Of a stretch of DNA of 64,000 nt, positions 16,257 to 24,706 are shown one piece after another. Location of the stretch: the NCBI RefSeq assembly GCF_022414595.1, contig NZ_JADWYO010000005.1:62001-126000 (forward strand). The letters are read 5' to 3'. Position 1 is the first letter of the stretch, and each line of letters starts with the position of its first letter. The stretch comes from Streptomyces sp. MUM 203J (GTDB lineage: Bacteria > Actinomycetota > Actinomycetes > Streptomycetales > Streptomycetaceae). The translations under genes were made by a program, and so were the position numbers. The notes beneath the pieces are model-generated. The model was not told where the DNA came from, did not search any database, and worked only from the letters and a program-made list of their open reading frames with translations.

Positions 16257-17102
16257 ATGGCGCCCACCGGCCTCTCCCTGCACATCGGACTCAACACCGT
16301 CGACCCCGCCCGCTACGGCGGCTGGGACGGAAGGCTCCTGGCCTGCGAGTACGACGCCCACGACATGGCGGAGCTGGCCCGTGCGGCGGGCTTCGCCGAC
16401 ACCGTCCTGCTCACCTCCGAGGCGACGGTCGACAACGTCACCGCCGCCCTGGGCGAGGCGGCCCGGCGCCTGCGCGACGGGGACGTCCTCCTCCTCACCT
16501 ACTCCGGCCACGGCGGCCAGCTCCCCGACGAGACCGGGGACGAGGCCGACGCGCTGGACGAGACGCTGGTCCTGTACGACCGGGAGTTCCTGGACGACGA
16601 ACTCCAGCGGGAGCTGGCGGGATGCGCCGACGGCGTGCGGATCCTGGTGCTGCTGGACTGCTGCCACAGCGGCACCGCCATCGAGACCCGCGACAGACTG
16701 GCCCCCGAGGTCCTGGAGGAACAGTTCGGCACCGCCGACCGGGACGAGGTGGAGGCCGCGGCCCGGCTGATGCCCGCGGTCCAGCAGGGCGCCGCCTACC
16801 AGCGGGACAGGGGCTTCTTCCAGGACCTCCAGCGGGAGCTGCGCGCGGGCGGCGGCCGGGAAACGGCCGACGCGGTGCTCATCTCCGCCTGCCAGGACGA
16901 CCAGCTCGCCGCCGACGGGCGGAAGAACGGCAAGTTCACCGGCACCCTGCTGAAGACCTGGGACCAGGGCGCATTCCAGGGGGACCACAAGACCTTCCAC
17001 CGCGCGATCCTCCGTCACATGCCGCCGAGCCAGACCCCGAACCTGCACGTCACGGGGCGCCCGTCGGACGAGTTCATGGCCCAGCGGCCGTTCACCGTGT
17101 GA
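16257..17102 (+). CDS. Caspase-fold peptidase (metacaspase type I, family C14)
   Basis: A 281-residue stand-alone caspase-fold protease. The N-terminal strand SLHIGLNTVDPARYGGWDG is followed by the catalytic His 85 in YSGHGG and the catalytic Cys 136 in LLDCCHSGT. The acidic pocket residues DETGDEADALDETLV fit Arg/Lys-specific metacaspases, and SACQDDQLAAD with GKFTGTLLKTW completes the small-subunit-like part. No extra domain or signal peptide is present. The ATG at 16257 follows GAGGAG with an 8-base spacer. It faces away from the nuclease-hydrolase-NTPase-protease run, with which it shares a promoter region. A role in regulated cell death is inferred from family and neighbours. Confidence 0.87.
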   Translation: MAPTGLSLHIGLNTVDPARYGGWDGRLLACEYDAHDMAELARAAGFADTVLLTSEATVDNVTAALGEAARRLRDGDVLLLTYSGHGGQLPDETGDEADALDETLVLYDREFLDDELQRELAGCADGVRILVLLDCCHSGTAIETRDRLAPEVLEEQFGTADRDEVEAAARLMPAVQQGAAYQRDRGFFQDLQRELRAGGGRETADAVLISACQDDQLAADGRKNGKFTGTLLKTWDQGAFQGDHKTFHRAILRHMPPSQTPNLHVTGRPSDEFMAQRPFTV

Positions 17103-17375
17103 CGGCGTGGCCGCCGGCCCTTCCACCTCCGGCAGCGCTCAGCCGAACAGCGCGGGCACCCGGATCGTGTGGACCGGCCGCCCCCTCGGCAGCCCGCCCC
17201 AGGCCGACCGGCCCCGGGCGGACCGCGGCCGGTCGCCCGGCACCGGGTGTGCGGGCAGCCGCCCGCCGGGCGACCCCTCCGTCCTCGCGTCGCCCTGCGG
17301 GCTGCTCCTCGGAGCCGTACCCCTCCGGCCACCTGACATCTCGCCACCCCTTTCCGTCCTGCCGTTCGGGCCTGT

Positions 17376-17990
17376 TCACGGGACCGGGGACACCCGGCCG
17401 CCGTCCCTGCGGGGCGGCAGGCCGGGCAGCACCGGGAACGGGCAGGGCGGCAGCGCGCCCAGCCCGGGCACGCTCCTGACCGGCCGGCCCGCCAGCGCCG
17501 ACACGACGTCCGCCGCGCTCAGCAGCCCGCTGAGCCGCCCGTCGTCGCCCACCACGGGAAGTACGTCGCAGTCGTTGGCGTCCATCACGTCCAGGGCCTT
17601 GCGCACCGGGTCGTCCCGGTGGATCACCACGCAGCGCCTGCCCCGTACCAGATCGCCGGCGTACCGGCGGGTCAGCGTGACGGCGGGCGCCGCGCAGACC
17701 ACGGCGACCTCCGCCCGGTCCAGCACACCGGCGCAGCGGCCGTCCGGCCGGACCACGGGGAGGTGGCGGGCGCCGGAGCGCTCCAGCAGCTCCCACGCCA
17801 GCAGCACGGTCTCCCCGGAGGCGATCGTCACCATCGACGTCCGCATCACGGTGGCCGTGGCCCGGCTCAGCACGGGCGCGCCGCCGGACCTTCCGGTCGC
17901 CTCCCCGGGCTCGTCCCCGCCCCCGTACGAGGAACTGTCGGGGATCCGGCCCTCCAGGATGTCCTTCAGCACGTGCTGCCTCGTGCTCAC
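17376..17990 (-). CDS. CBS-domain pair protein
   Basis: A 204-residue protein made of two tandem CBS motifs: TVMRTSMVTIASGETVLLAW through HLPVVRPDGRCAGVL, and HRDDPVRKALDVMDANDCDV through LPVVGDDGRLSGLLSAADV. CBS pairs bind adenosine nucleotides and usually regulate a partner. The GTG start overlaps the TGA of the phosphoribosyltransferase-hydrolase gene (GTGA), indicating co-translation. In Streptomyces such CBS proteins are common in stress or low-oxygen gene groups alongside phosphoribosyltransferase-like proteins and site-2 proteases, as seen here. No catalytic domain is attached. Confidence 0.85.
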   Translation of the reverse strand: MSTRQHVLKDILEGRIPDSSSYGGGDEPGEATGRSGGAPVLSRATATVMRTSMVTIASGETVLLAWELLERSGARHLPVVRPDGRCAGVLDRAEVAVVCAAPAVTLTRRYAGDLVRGRRCVVIHRDDPVRKALDVMDANDCDVLPVVGDDGRLSGLLSAADVVSALAGRPVRSVPGLGALPPCPFPVLPGLPPRRDGGRVSPVP

Positions 17991-19321
17991 GGTGCACCCC
18001 CCGCCCGTCCTTCCGCGCCCGCGTCCGGTCCCGCCGGTGGCAGATGGCGCAGGAACCACCCGGTGGCCAGCTCCTCCACCTGCCGCATCGCGCCCGGCTC
18101 CTCGAAGAGATGTCCGGCGCCCGGTACCACCTCGACGGCGTGCACACACCGCATCCGCTCGGCCGCCCGGCGGTTGAGCGGCAGCACCGCGGCGTCCGCG
18201 CCACCCACGATCAGCAGGGTCGGCGCCCGCACGTCCGGCAGCACCGGGTCCGCGAGGTCGGGCCGCCCGCCCCGGCTGACCACCGCGGCGATGTCCGCGT
18301 CCGGATCGGCGGCGGCCGTCAGCGCGGCGGCGGCGCCCGTACTGGCCCCGAAATAGCAGACGGGGAGGACGCCCCGGGTACGGCGCAGCCAGCCGGTGGC
18401 CCCGGCGAGCCGCCGCCCCAGCAGCGGGATGTCGAAGACCAGGTCACGGTCCTGGCCCTCCGCCTCGGTGAGCAGATCGAACAGCAGGGTCCCCAGGCCG
18501 TGCTCGTTGAGCGCCCGGGCGACGGCCCGGTTCCGGGGACTGCGGCGACTGCTGCCACTGCCGTGTGCGAAGACCACGACGCCGGGCGTCCCGCCGGGCA
18601 CGGTCAGATCCCCGTCCAGCCGGACCCCGCCGACATCCAGGACGACGGCCTCAGGCCGAGCGGAGCCGGTGCCGCCGGGGGGAGGGGCGTCCGCGTGCCG
18701 GGCGAGCAGGTCCGCGACCTCCTCGTCACTCGTCTGGGAGAAGTCGTCGTACCACTGCCCGACCGCGCTGAACAGGGCGGGCGCCGACAGGCACACCACC
18801 TCGTCCGCCTCGCTGCGCAGCAGCGCCAGTGCGTCCGGCGGGGCGACCGGAACGGCCACCACGACCCGCGCCGCGCCCTGCGCCCGCGCCACCTCGCAGG
18901 CCACCAGGGCCGTCGACCCCGTCGCGATGCCGTCGTCGACCAGCACCGCGGTACGCCCGGCCAGCGGCACGGCGGCCCGCTGCCCCCGGTAGCGGCGCAG
19001 CCGCTGCTCCAGCACCGCCCGCTCGGCCTCCTCAACCCGCGCCATGTCGGGCCCGCGGAGCCGGGCGGCCTGCACGACGGAGTCGTTCACCACCCGTACC
19101 CCGCCCTCGCCGATCGCGCCGAAGCCCAGCTCGGGCCGGGTCGGCACCCCCAGCTTCCGCACGACGATCACATCGAGGGGCGCGCCGAGGGCCGTGGCCA
19201 CCTCGTGCGCCACCGGGACCCCGCCGCGCGGCAGCCCGAGCACGACGGGGTCGTCGAGGGGCAGCCGCGCGACCGCGTCGGCGAGCCGCCGTCCGGCGGA
19301 CACACGATCCGGGAACTGCAT
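17987..19321 (-). CDS. Phosphoribosyltransferase-alpha/beta hydrolase fusion
   Basis: A 444-residue two-domain protein. Residues 1-215 are a phosphoribosyltransferase fold with VLGLPRGGVPVAHEVATAL and the PRPP loop AVLVDDGIATGSTA. Residues 230-440 are a dienelactone-hydrolase-like alpha/beta hydrolase with VVVFAHGSGSSRRSPRN, a nucleophile elbow YFGASTGAA, the acid strand LLIVGGADAAV and the His motif PGAGHLFEEPGA. The ATG at 19321 follows AGGAGGG. The first half is a paralogue of the gene at 1854-2540. The domain pairing is recurrent in actinobacteria but the reaction is unknown. It is followed by the overlapping CBS gene. Confidence 0.82.
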   Translation of the reverse strand: MQFPDRVSAGRRLADAVARLPLDDPVVLGLPRGGVPVAHEVATALGAPLDVIVVRKLGVPTRPELGFGAIGEGGVRVVNDSVVQAARLRGPDMARVEEAERAVLEQRLRRYRGQRAAVPLAGRTAVLVDDGIATGSTALVACEVARAQGAARVVVAVPVAPPDALALLRSEADEVVCLSAPALFSAVGQWYDDFSQTSDEEVADLLARHADAPPPGGTGSARPEAVVLDVGGVRLDGDLTVPGGTPGVVVFAHGSGSSRRSPRNRAVARALNEHGLGTLLFDLLTEAEGQDRDLVFDIPLLGRRLAGATGWLRRTRGVLPVCYFGASTGAAAALTAAADPDADIAAVVSRGGRPDLADPVLPDVRAPTLLIVGGADAAVLPLNRRAAERMRCVHAVEVVPGAGHLFEEPGAMRQVEELATGWFLRHLPPAGPDAGAEGRAGGAP

Positions 19322-19422
19322 GTCGCCCTCCTGCCTGCCGCCGACCCCGGGAGATGAGCCGCCGGGGTGCCCGGCGCGCTGGGGACGGGGCACCATGGAT
19401 GGGAACGAAGAAGGTGAAGGCC

Positions 19423-20592
19423 GTGCGGGCGAGTTTCACCCTGGGACGCATCGCCGGAGTACGTGTCGGCGTGCACTGGAGCGTCCTGTTCATCTTTGTT
19501 CTCATCGTATGGGGCCTTTCCCAGGGACGCTTCCCGGAGGTCCACCCCGGCCACCCGGTGCTCCTCTACTGGCTGACCGGGCTGGTCACGGCCGTGGTCT
19601 TCTTCCTGTCGCTGCTCGCGCACGAGCTGGCGCACGCCGTCGTCGCCCGGCGTAACGGCGTCGACGTCGACGACATCGTGCTGTGGCTGCTGGGCGGGGC
19701 GGCCCGGATGCGCTCGGAGGCACCGAGCCCGTCGGTCGAGCTGCGCATCGCCGGGGTCGGCCCGCTGGTCAGCCTGCTGCTGGGCGGGGTGTTCACGCTC
19801 GCCGCCTGGCTGCTGATCCTGCTGTCCGCGCCCGGGCTGGTGGTGGAGGGGATCGTCTGGCTGGCCGCGATCAACATCCTGCTGGCCGTCTTCAACGCCG
19901 TACCGGCGGCGCCGCTGGACGGCGGGCGGCTGCTGCGGGCGCTGCTGTGGTGGCGGACCGGTGACCCGCTGCGGGCCACCGCGGGGGCGACGGCGGCCGG
20001 GCGGGGGTTCGGCTGGCTGCTGGTGGTCGTGGGTGCGCTGCTGTTCGTGCGGACGGCAGCGTTCGGCGGGCTGTGGCTGGCGCTGATCGGCTGGTTCCTG
20101 GTGGCGGCGGCCACGGTCGAGGGCCGCCAGGCGCAGGTGCGGAGCGTCCTGGCGGGTGTGCCGGTACGGCAGGCGATGACGGCGGGCCCGGTGACCGTAA
20201 AGGCGGTGCTTCCCGTGGCGCAGTTCCTGGCGGACCCGCGCTACCGGTACCGGCACTCGGCGTTCCCGGTGGTCGCGGAGGACGCGGGTAACGCGGAGGG
20301 CGCGGAGGAGGGGGAGCGGCCGGTCGGCCTGATGACCCTGGAACGTGCCCGCGCCGTGCCGGAGGACCGGCGCGGGACGGTACGGGTCGAGGACGTCATG
20401 GTGCCGCTGGACGACGTCACCGTCGCCGCCCCGGACGCCCCGCTCGCGGACCTCCTCCCGCGGATGGAACCGGGCGCCGACCACACGGTGCTGGTGGTGG
20501 AGGAGGGCCGGCTGGTGGGCGTGGTGTCCTCGTCGGACGTCACGCGCACGGTGACGTGGCTCAGCTCGGTGCGAGGCCGCGGGCGCGGCTGA
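19423..20592 (+). CDS. Site-2 protease (M50) with CBS domains
   Basis: A 389-residue membrane metalloprotease. The zinc motif HELAH lies in the second helix, and the third ligand is in NAVPAAPLDGGR. Six transmembrane segments end near residue 235, and two CBS motifs follow (MTAGPVTVKAVLP and MVPLDDVTVAAPDAPLADLL). This is the Rip3/SpoIVFB-like group, which cleaves membrane-bound anti-sigma factors or similar proteins, with CBS domains sensing nucleotides. GTG at 19423 is preferred because AAGAAGG lies 8 bases upstream; ATG 19399 would add eight residues. It is divergent from the phosphoribosyltransferase-hydrolase gene. The substrate is unknown. Confidence 0.85.
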   Translation: MRASFTLGRIAGVRVGVHWSVLFIFVLIVWGLSQGRFPEVHPGHPVLLYWLTGLVTAVVFFLSLLAHELAHAVVARRNGVDVDDIVLWLLGGAARMRSEAPSPSVELRIAGVGPLVSLLLGGVFTLAAWLLILLSAPGLVVEGIVWLAAINILLAVFNAVPAAPLDGGRLLRALLWWRTGDPLRATAGATAAGRGFGWLLVVVGALLFVRTAAFGGLWLALIGWFLVAAATVEGRQAQVRSVLAGVPVRQAMTAGPVTVKAVLPVAQFLADPRYRYRHSAFPVVAEDAGNAEGAEEGERPVGLMTLERARAVPEDRRGTVRVEDVMVPLDDVTVAAPDAPLADLLPRMEPGADHTVLVVEEGRLVGVVSSSDVTRTVTWLSSVRGRGRG

Positions 20593-20634
20593 GCCCTCGG
20601 CCCGCCCGCCCCGTGCGGAGCCCGCCGTACGGCC

Positions 20635-22107
20635 TCACGCGCCGTGGTACAGCCGCTCCGCCCCCACCAGCACCACGTCCCCCGCCTCCTCCGCGGAGCG
20701 GAGTGCGTCACTGAAGCCGGCCGCCCCGTAACACGCCGGCACCACCCGCCCCACATCCTCCCCCCGCTCCGCGAGCGCCTCCCGCACCTTCCTCAGCCGC
20801 TCCAGATGCGGAAGGTCCATGACCTCACCCCACCGCGCGAGCCCCACCGACAGCAGCGGCCCCGGGCGCCCGCCCACGTCCTCGCCCCGCACCACGACCT
20901 CGCCCCGCGGTCCGGACCGGCCCGCCAGGGACCCGTGGCCGACCCGGCCGGGCGCCGCGCCGAAGGTGCCGGGTGCCGCATGATCCCGTACCCATGCCCG
21001 GCACACCTCCGCGAAGTGCGGGCCCAGCACTGCGGACTCGAACACCGGCCTCGCCCGCGCCCACACCTCCGCGGCCCGGCCCCGGTCACCGTCCAGAAGG
21101 GCGCGGTACGGCCGTACGACGGCATGCTCGAAGGCCATCAGCGGTTCGGTGACGCGCAGTCGCGTGAGCTGGGGCCGCAGCGCGTCCGGTTCGCCGTCCA
21201 GCAGCTCGTGCTCCTGGAGCAGCGCCAGCCCGTGCGACACGTCTCCGAGCGAGGCACCCACCCGGTCCGCGACCTCACCCGGCGTGGCGGCCCCGAGGGC
21301 GACGGCGGCCAGGACGGAGTGGCACAGCGCCCGGTCCCAGCTGTCGGCCTCCTCGTGCACGAGCCCGGCAGCCTCGTGGAACAGCGGTGTACGGGGGTCC
21401 AGCACGGTCCCGCACATCCAGGCGTCGAACCCGCCGCCTTCCCCCGCCGGGGTCCGGTCCGCCACGAGGGCGTGCCGGTACGCGGGTGTACCGCCCACCA
21501 CGGCATGCACACGCAGCGCGAGCAGCGGGTCGTCGATCTCCCAGAAACGGGCGGCCTCGCGGTATCCGAAGGGCCGGACGTCCAGGTCCAGTGCGACCAG
21601 CCCGGTCAGCGGCGAAGGCCCGCAGAACAGCCTGCGCATCACCGGGTGCGAGCTGCCGCTGAGCAGCAGCCGGGCCCGTCCGCCACCCGGGGCGCTGCCG
21701 GAGCGCCGCCGGAGCACCGCGTGGAGCACGGCGGGCAGTGAGGGGCTCTGCCGTACGAGCCGGGGGAACTCGTCGAGGACCACGGGCAGCGGCTCCCGGT
21801 CGCCCAGCGCGAGCAGGCCCTCCAGGGCCTCCGCCCAGTCGCGCGGCGGCACGGCGCCGCTGTTCCCGGTGTGCAGAGCCAGCGCCTCACCGAGCCTCCG
21901 CAGCGACTCGGCCTCCACCGCGTCGTCGGCGCAGAACAGGAACCCGCCCGTCGTCTCGGTGAGCGCCCGCAGCAGATGCGTCTTGCCCTGGCGCAGCCGC
22001 CCGGTGACGACTCCGAGCATCGGCCCGGGTGTGGTGTCCGCGGCGAAGCCGTCCAGCGCCTCCCAGACGGCGTCACGGTCGAAGACCGCATCGGGCTTGG
22101 CGAACAT
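20635..22107 (-). CDS. Archaeal-type ATPase with DUF234-like C-terminus
   Basis: A 490-residue AAA+ protein. The P-loop reads GRLRQGKTHLLRAL near residue 40, the Walker B is LPVVLDEFPRLVR, and LLLSGSSHPVMRRLF is the sensor-1 region. DLDVRPFGYREAARFW is typical of the archaeal ATPase (STAND-related) group. A winged-helix region follows (GEVADRVGASLGDVSHGLALL), then a nuclease-like DUF234-type C-terminus (GPHFAEVCRAWV, VGLARWGEVMDL). The ATG at 22107 follows GGAGG. These proteins are frequently linked to conflict or mobile elements, but the function here is unknown. Confidence 0.78.
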   Translation of the reverse strand: MFAKPDAVFDRDAVWEALDGFAADTTPGPMLGVVTGRLRQGKTHLLRALTETTGGFLFCADDAVEAESLRRLGEALALHTGNSGAVPPRDWAEALEGLLALGDREPLPVVLDEFPRLVRQSPSLPAVLHAVLRRRSGSAPGGGRARLLLSGSSHPVMRRLFCGPSPLTGLVALDLDVRPFGYREAARFWEIDDPLLALRVHAVVGGTPAYRHALVADRTPAGEGGGFDAWMCGTVLDPRTPLFHEAAGLVHEEADSWDRALCHSVLAAVALGAATPGEVADRVGASLGDVSHGLALLQEHELLDGEPDALRPQLTRLRVTEPLMAFEHAVVRPYRALLDGDRGRAAEVWARARPVFESAVLGPHFAEVCRAWVRDHAAPGTFGAAPGRVGHGSLAGRSGPRGEVVVRGEDVGGRPGPLLSVGLARWGEVMDLPHLERLRKVREALAERGEDVGRVVPACYGAAGFSDALRSAEEAGDVVLVGAERLYHGA

Positions 22108-22236
22108 GTCCCGCCTCCTCGCATCCAGCGTGACAGAAGCCACTGGTGCCCGCCCGCCCGACAGGTCGGGTCGAGGAAAGTACCCTGGGAGGCAGATGCT
22201 CTATTCCTTCAGCAGCCCGACGAGCTGGAGGGCACG

Positions 22237-22715
22237 ATGGACGTACTGGTGCTGACAGGGCGCATCCTCTTCGCTGTCGTTTTCATCGGCTCCGCGCTGA
22301 ACCACCTCACGAACACCGGGAACATGGCCGGGTACGCCGAGAGCAGGGGCGTCCCGCCGCCCACACCGGCGGCCGTCCTCGGCAGTCTGCTGATCCTGGT
22401 GGCCGGCGTGATGCCGGTGCCAGGCGTCCGGGCCGACCCGGCCGCGCTGCTCCCCGCGGTGTTCCTCCTCCCGGCCGGCTTCGTGATGCACGCGTTCCGG
22501 AAGGAGAGCGACCCCGTGCAACGGCTGGGGGAGACGACCCGTTTCAAGAAGGACTGGTCGCTCGGCGGCGTGGCCCTCATGCTGCCGGCCTTCTCTCCCG
22601 CGCCGGGTCCGATCCCGGACCGACCCTCACCGGGCCGCTGTTCGGCATCGGCCGACGACGGCCGACGGAGACCGGCCGTGGAGGCGCCCGTGTCGGAGTT
22701 GGGCCGAACGGGTGA
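22237..22715 (+). pseudogene. DoxX-family membrane protein, probable 1-base frameshift
   Basis: The ATG at 22237 (ribosome site GGAGG) opens a DoxX-type membrane protein: LTGRILFAVVFIGSALNHL, GSLLILVAGVMP, LLPAVFLLPAGFVMHAF, then a WSLGGVALMLPAF segment. At about 22591-22598 the frame changes. The zero frame continues as non-homologous SPAPGPIPDRPSPG, while the adjacent frame gives the expected ending SRAGSDPGPTLTGPLFG and a stop at 22715. One missing T in a TTCTTC run (seen as TTCTCT) explains this exactly. As sequenced, the frame instead stays open through the sepF-like gene. It may be a true mutation or a sequencing error. Confidence 0.7.
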
Positions 22716-22734
22716 GGAGCGCCAGGATGGGCGT

Positions 22735-23133
22735 ATGAGTAGGTACGAGAGGTACGACGTCACCGACGAGCAGTGGGAGGGCCTCGCCCAGGTCGTTCCG
22801 CTGCGGGGGCGCGACGAGTGGCCGTCCAGGGTCGACCACCGGATGATCGACCGGGACGAGGACGCCGCGGCGCAGCGCCGCATGGTGGTGTTGCGGGTGC
22901 AGGTCTTCGCGGACGCCCGCGAGGTCGCGGAGTACCTGGTCGCCCAGGTGCCGGTGCTGCTGGACCTGACCAGCGCCGACGGCGACGTGGCCAAGCGCAT
23001 CCTGGACTTCAGCAGCGGGGTCGTGTTCGGCCTCGGCAGCTCCATGCACCGGGTCGACCGGAACGTCTTCCTCCTGACCCCGTCCGGCACGGAGGTGGAG
23101 GGAACGGCCGCGGCGGCGGTGCCGCACGCGTGA
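22735..23133 (+). CDS. SepF-like cell division protein (SflA/SflB class)
   Basis: A 132-residue SepF-family protein. The C-terminal SepF core is clear: VVLRVQVFADAREVAEYL, VLLDLTSADGDVAKRILDF, SSGVVFGLGSSMHRVDRNVF, then FLLTPSGTEVEG. The family binds FtsZ and helps anchor the division ring. Streptomyces has one main sepF in the division cluster and shorter SepF-like paralogues elsewhere; this isolated copy, not next to ftsZ, fits the latter. The ATG at 22735 is in frame with the upstream DoxX reading frame, so a DoxX-SepF fusion could in principle be made from this sequence. A CAGGA ribosome site lies 7-8 bases upstream, supporting separate translation. Confidence 0.85.
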   Translation: MSRYERYDVTDEQWEGLAQVVPLRGRDEWPSRVDHRMIDRDEDAAAQRRMVVLRVQVFADAREVAEYLVAQVPVLLDLTSADGDVAKRILDFSSGVVFGLGSSMHRVDRNVFLLTPSGTEVEGTAAAAVPHA

Positions 23134-23236
23134 CGAACCCGCACGCGTGACGGTCGTCCGCCGCGCGTAGCCCGTTCGTAGGAGGCGTGTTCGGGCGGAA
23201 CGGTTCAGCTCTGTGCGCCGCTCGTACCGTGCGGTC

Positions 23237-24478
23237 ATGGACTCCCCTCCGTGTGACCGCCTGCCGGACACGGCAGCACCTCCACAGGGCACGGCACATC
23301 CGCTCGCCACGGCCGAACATCCCCCGGAGCGGCCGGTGGTCACCGAGCTGCGGCTCTCGGCCTTCCGGGCGCACCGCGGGGCTGTGCTGCCGGTCCGGCC
23401 GCTCACGCTCTTCGCCGGGGCGAGCGGAAGCGGCAAGTCCAGTGCCCTGGAGGTGTTCGAGGCGCTGGCGCTGCTCGCCGGGGGTGTCCCGCTGGGAGGT
23501 GCTTTCCCCGACCCCGCCGGGTGCGTGCCGGACGGTGCCCGCGCGGACCGGCAGGGCCGCCGCGGCTTCCGCGTCGGCTGTACGGCGGAGGGCCCGGCCG
23601 GAGCCGTACGGCTGGACCTCGCCGTGCAGGCCGAGCCGCGGCTGCGGATCGTGGGGGAGCGGCTGACCGGGCCGGACGGACGCACCCTGCTGGCCACGGC
23701 GCTGCGGGACCCGGCCCGGCCCGTGGTGCATGCCGAGTGGCACACGGCGGGTCCCACGCCGGTGACCCGCGCACCGCTGCCGGACGACCGGCTGGCCACG
23801 GCCCTGGCGCCGCTGCGGGTGGCGGGCCGGACGGACGGTCAGCTCCGGGTGCTCGCGGCTGCCGAGCAGATCCTCGTCGCGCTGCGGTCGGTGTTCCCCT
23901 GCGATCCGCAGCCGCACCGGATGCGGCAGCCGGTGGCGCCGGGCGAGGGGCGGCTGCGGCGCGGCTGCGACAACCTGGCCGAGGTGCTGTACCGCACCCG
24001 CGCCGACTGCCGCACCCGGCACGCCCGGCTGGTGGCCGCGGCGGGCGCGGGGTGTGCCGGTCCCGTGCGGGGCCTGGAGGCGCGGACGCTGCCGGACGGC
24101 ATGCTGCGGGCGGTGCTGGAGCGGGCGGCCGGCGGCGTCGTGACACCTCTGGAGCGGCTGGGGGACGGCGAGCTGCGCTACCTGGCGCTGTCCCTGGTGC
24201 TGCTGACCGGCCCGGGGGTGCTGGCCGTGGACCAGGCATTGGAGGTGCCGGGGGCGATGCAGGCGCTGACCGTGCTGGCGGACGGCCTTGACCGGGACCT
24301 GGACGCACGGCAGGCCCGCGAACTGACCGCGCTGGCCGCGCGGATCTGCGGCGACGGCCACATGCGCCTGATCGGCACGGTGGGCGGCACGGGGGCGGCG
24401 GCAGCGCGGGGCACGGCGGGCGCGACGCTGGTGGAACTGCCGGGCCCGGAGGACAGGGAGGCCGGCCGGACCCGTTAG
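23237..24478 (+). CDS. AAA (RecF/OLD-like ABC-type) ATPase
   Basis: A 413-residue ATPase of the AAA_21 or RecF/OLD-like type. VTELRLSAFRAHRGAVLPVR leads into Walker A FAGASGSGKSS. Long helical and variable parts follow, then a signature-like LERLGDGELRYLALSLVLL with Walker B GVLAVDQALEVPG, where the usual DEPE is degenerate. No nuclease or TOPRIM domain is attached. ATG at 23237 is chosen as the first start after a poor leader. The MazG-type gene about 230 bases downstream on the same strand may be functionally linked, but I cannot name a pathway. Confidence 0.75.
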   Translation: MDSPPCDRLPDTAAPPQGTAHPLATAEHPPERPVVTELRLSAFRAHRGAVLPVRPLTLFAGASGSGKSSALEVFEALALLAGGVPLGGAFPDPAGCVPDGARADRQGRRGFRVGCTAEGPAGAVRLDLAVQAEPRLRIVGERLTGPDGRTLLATALRDPARPVVHAEWHTAGPTPVTRAPLPDDRLATALAPLRVAGRTDGQLRVLAAAEQILVALRSVFPCDPQPHRMRQPVAPGEGRLRRGCDNLAEVLYRTRADCRTRHARLVAAAGAGCAGPVRGLEARTLPDGMLRAVLERAAGGVVTPLERLGDGELRYLALSLVLLTGPGVLAVDQALEVPGAMQALTVLADGLDRDLDARQARELTALAARICGDGHMRLIGTVGGTGAAAARGTAGATLVELPGPEDREAGRTR

Positions 24479-24706
24479 CGCTCCAGCGGCGGTGCGTCTC
24501 CTGAGCGTCGTCCGGGCCGCACTCGTTCTTGGGGGGCCTGGGTTCCGGCCGGATGCCGAAGGACCGGGAAGCCCGCCGGTGCGGGAACCCGGCCACCGGG
24601 GCGGACGGATCCACCGGCGGATCACCGGCGGAGGGGCACCGGCCCCGCCTCTCTGGAAAGCCCTCCCCGCCCGACGCGTCGGCTCGACCTGATAGACCTG
24701 TGCACC

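Noticed and set aside
17103..17375. Possible small minus-strand gene after the CBS protein
   Set aside because: Translations are Arg/Gly-rich with no start-site support. The gap is better read as a convergent intergenic region.
22237..23133. A natural DoxX-SepF fusion protein
   Set aside because: The neighbouring frame restores a typical DoxX end and stop, and SepF has its own start and ribosome site, so a one-base deletion explains the open frame better than an evolved fusion.
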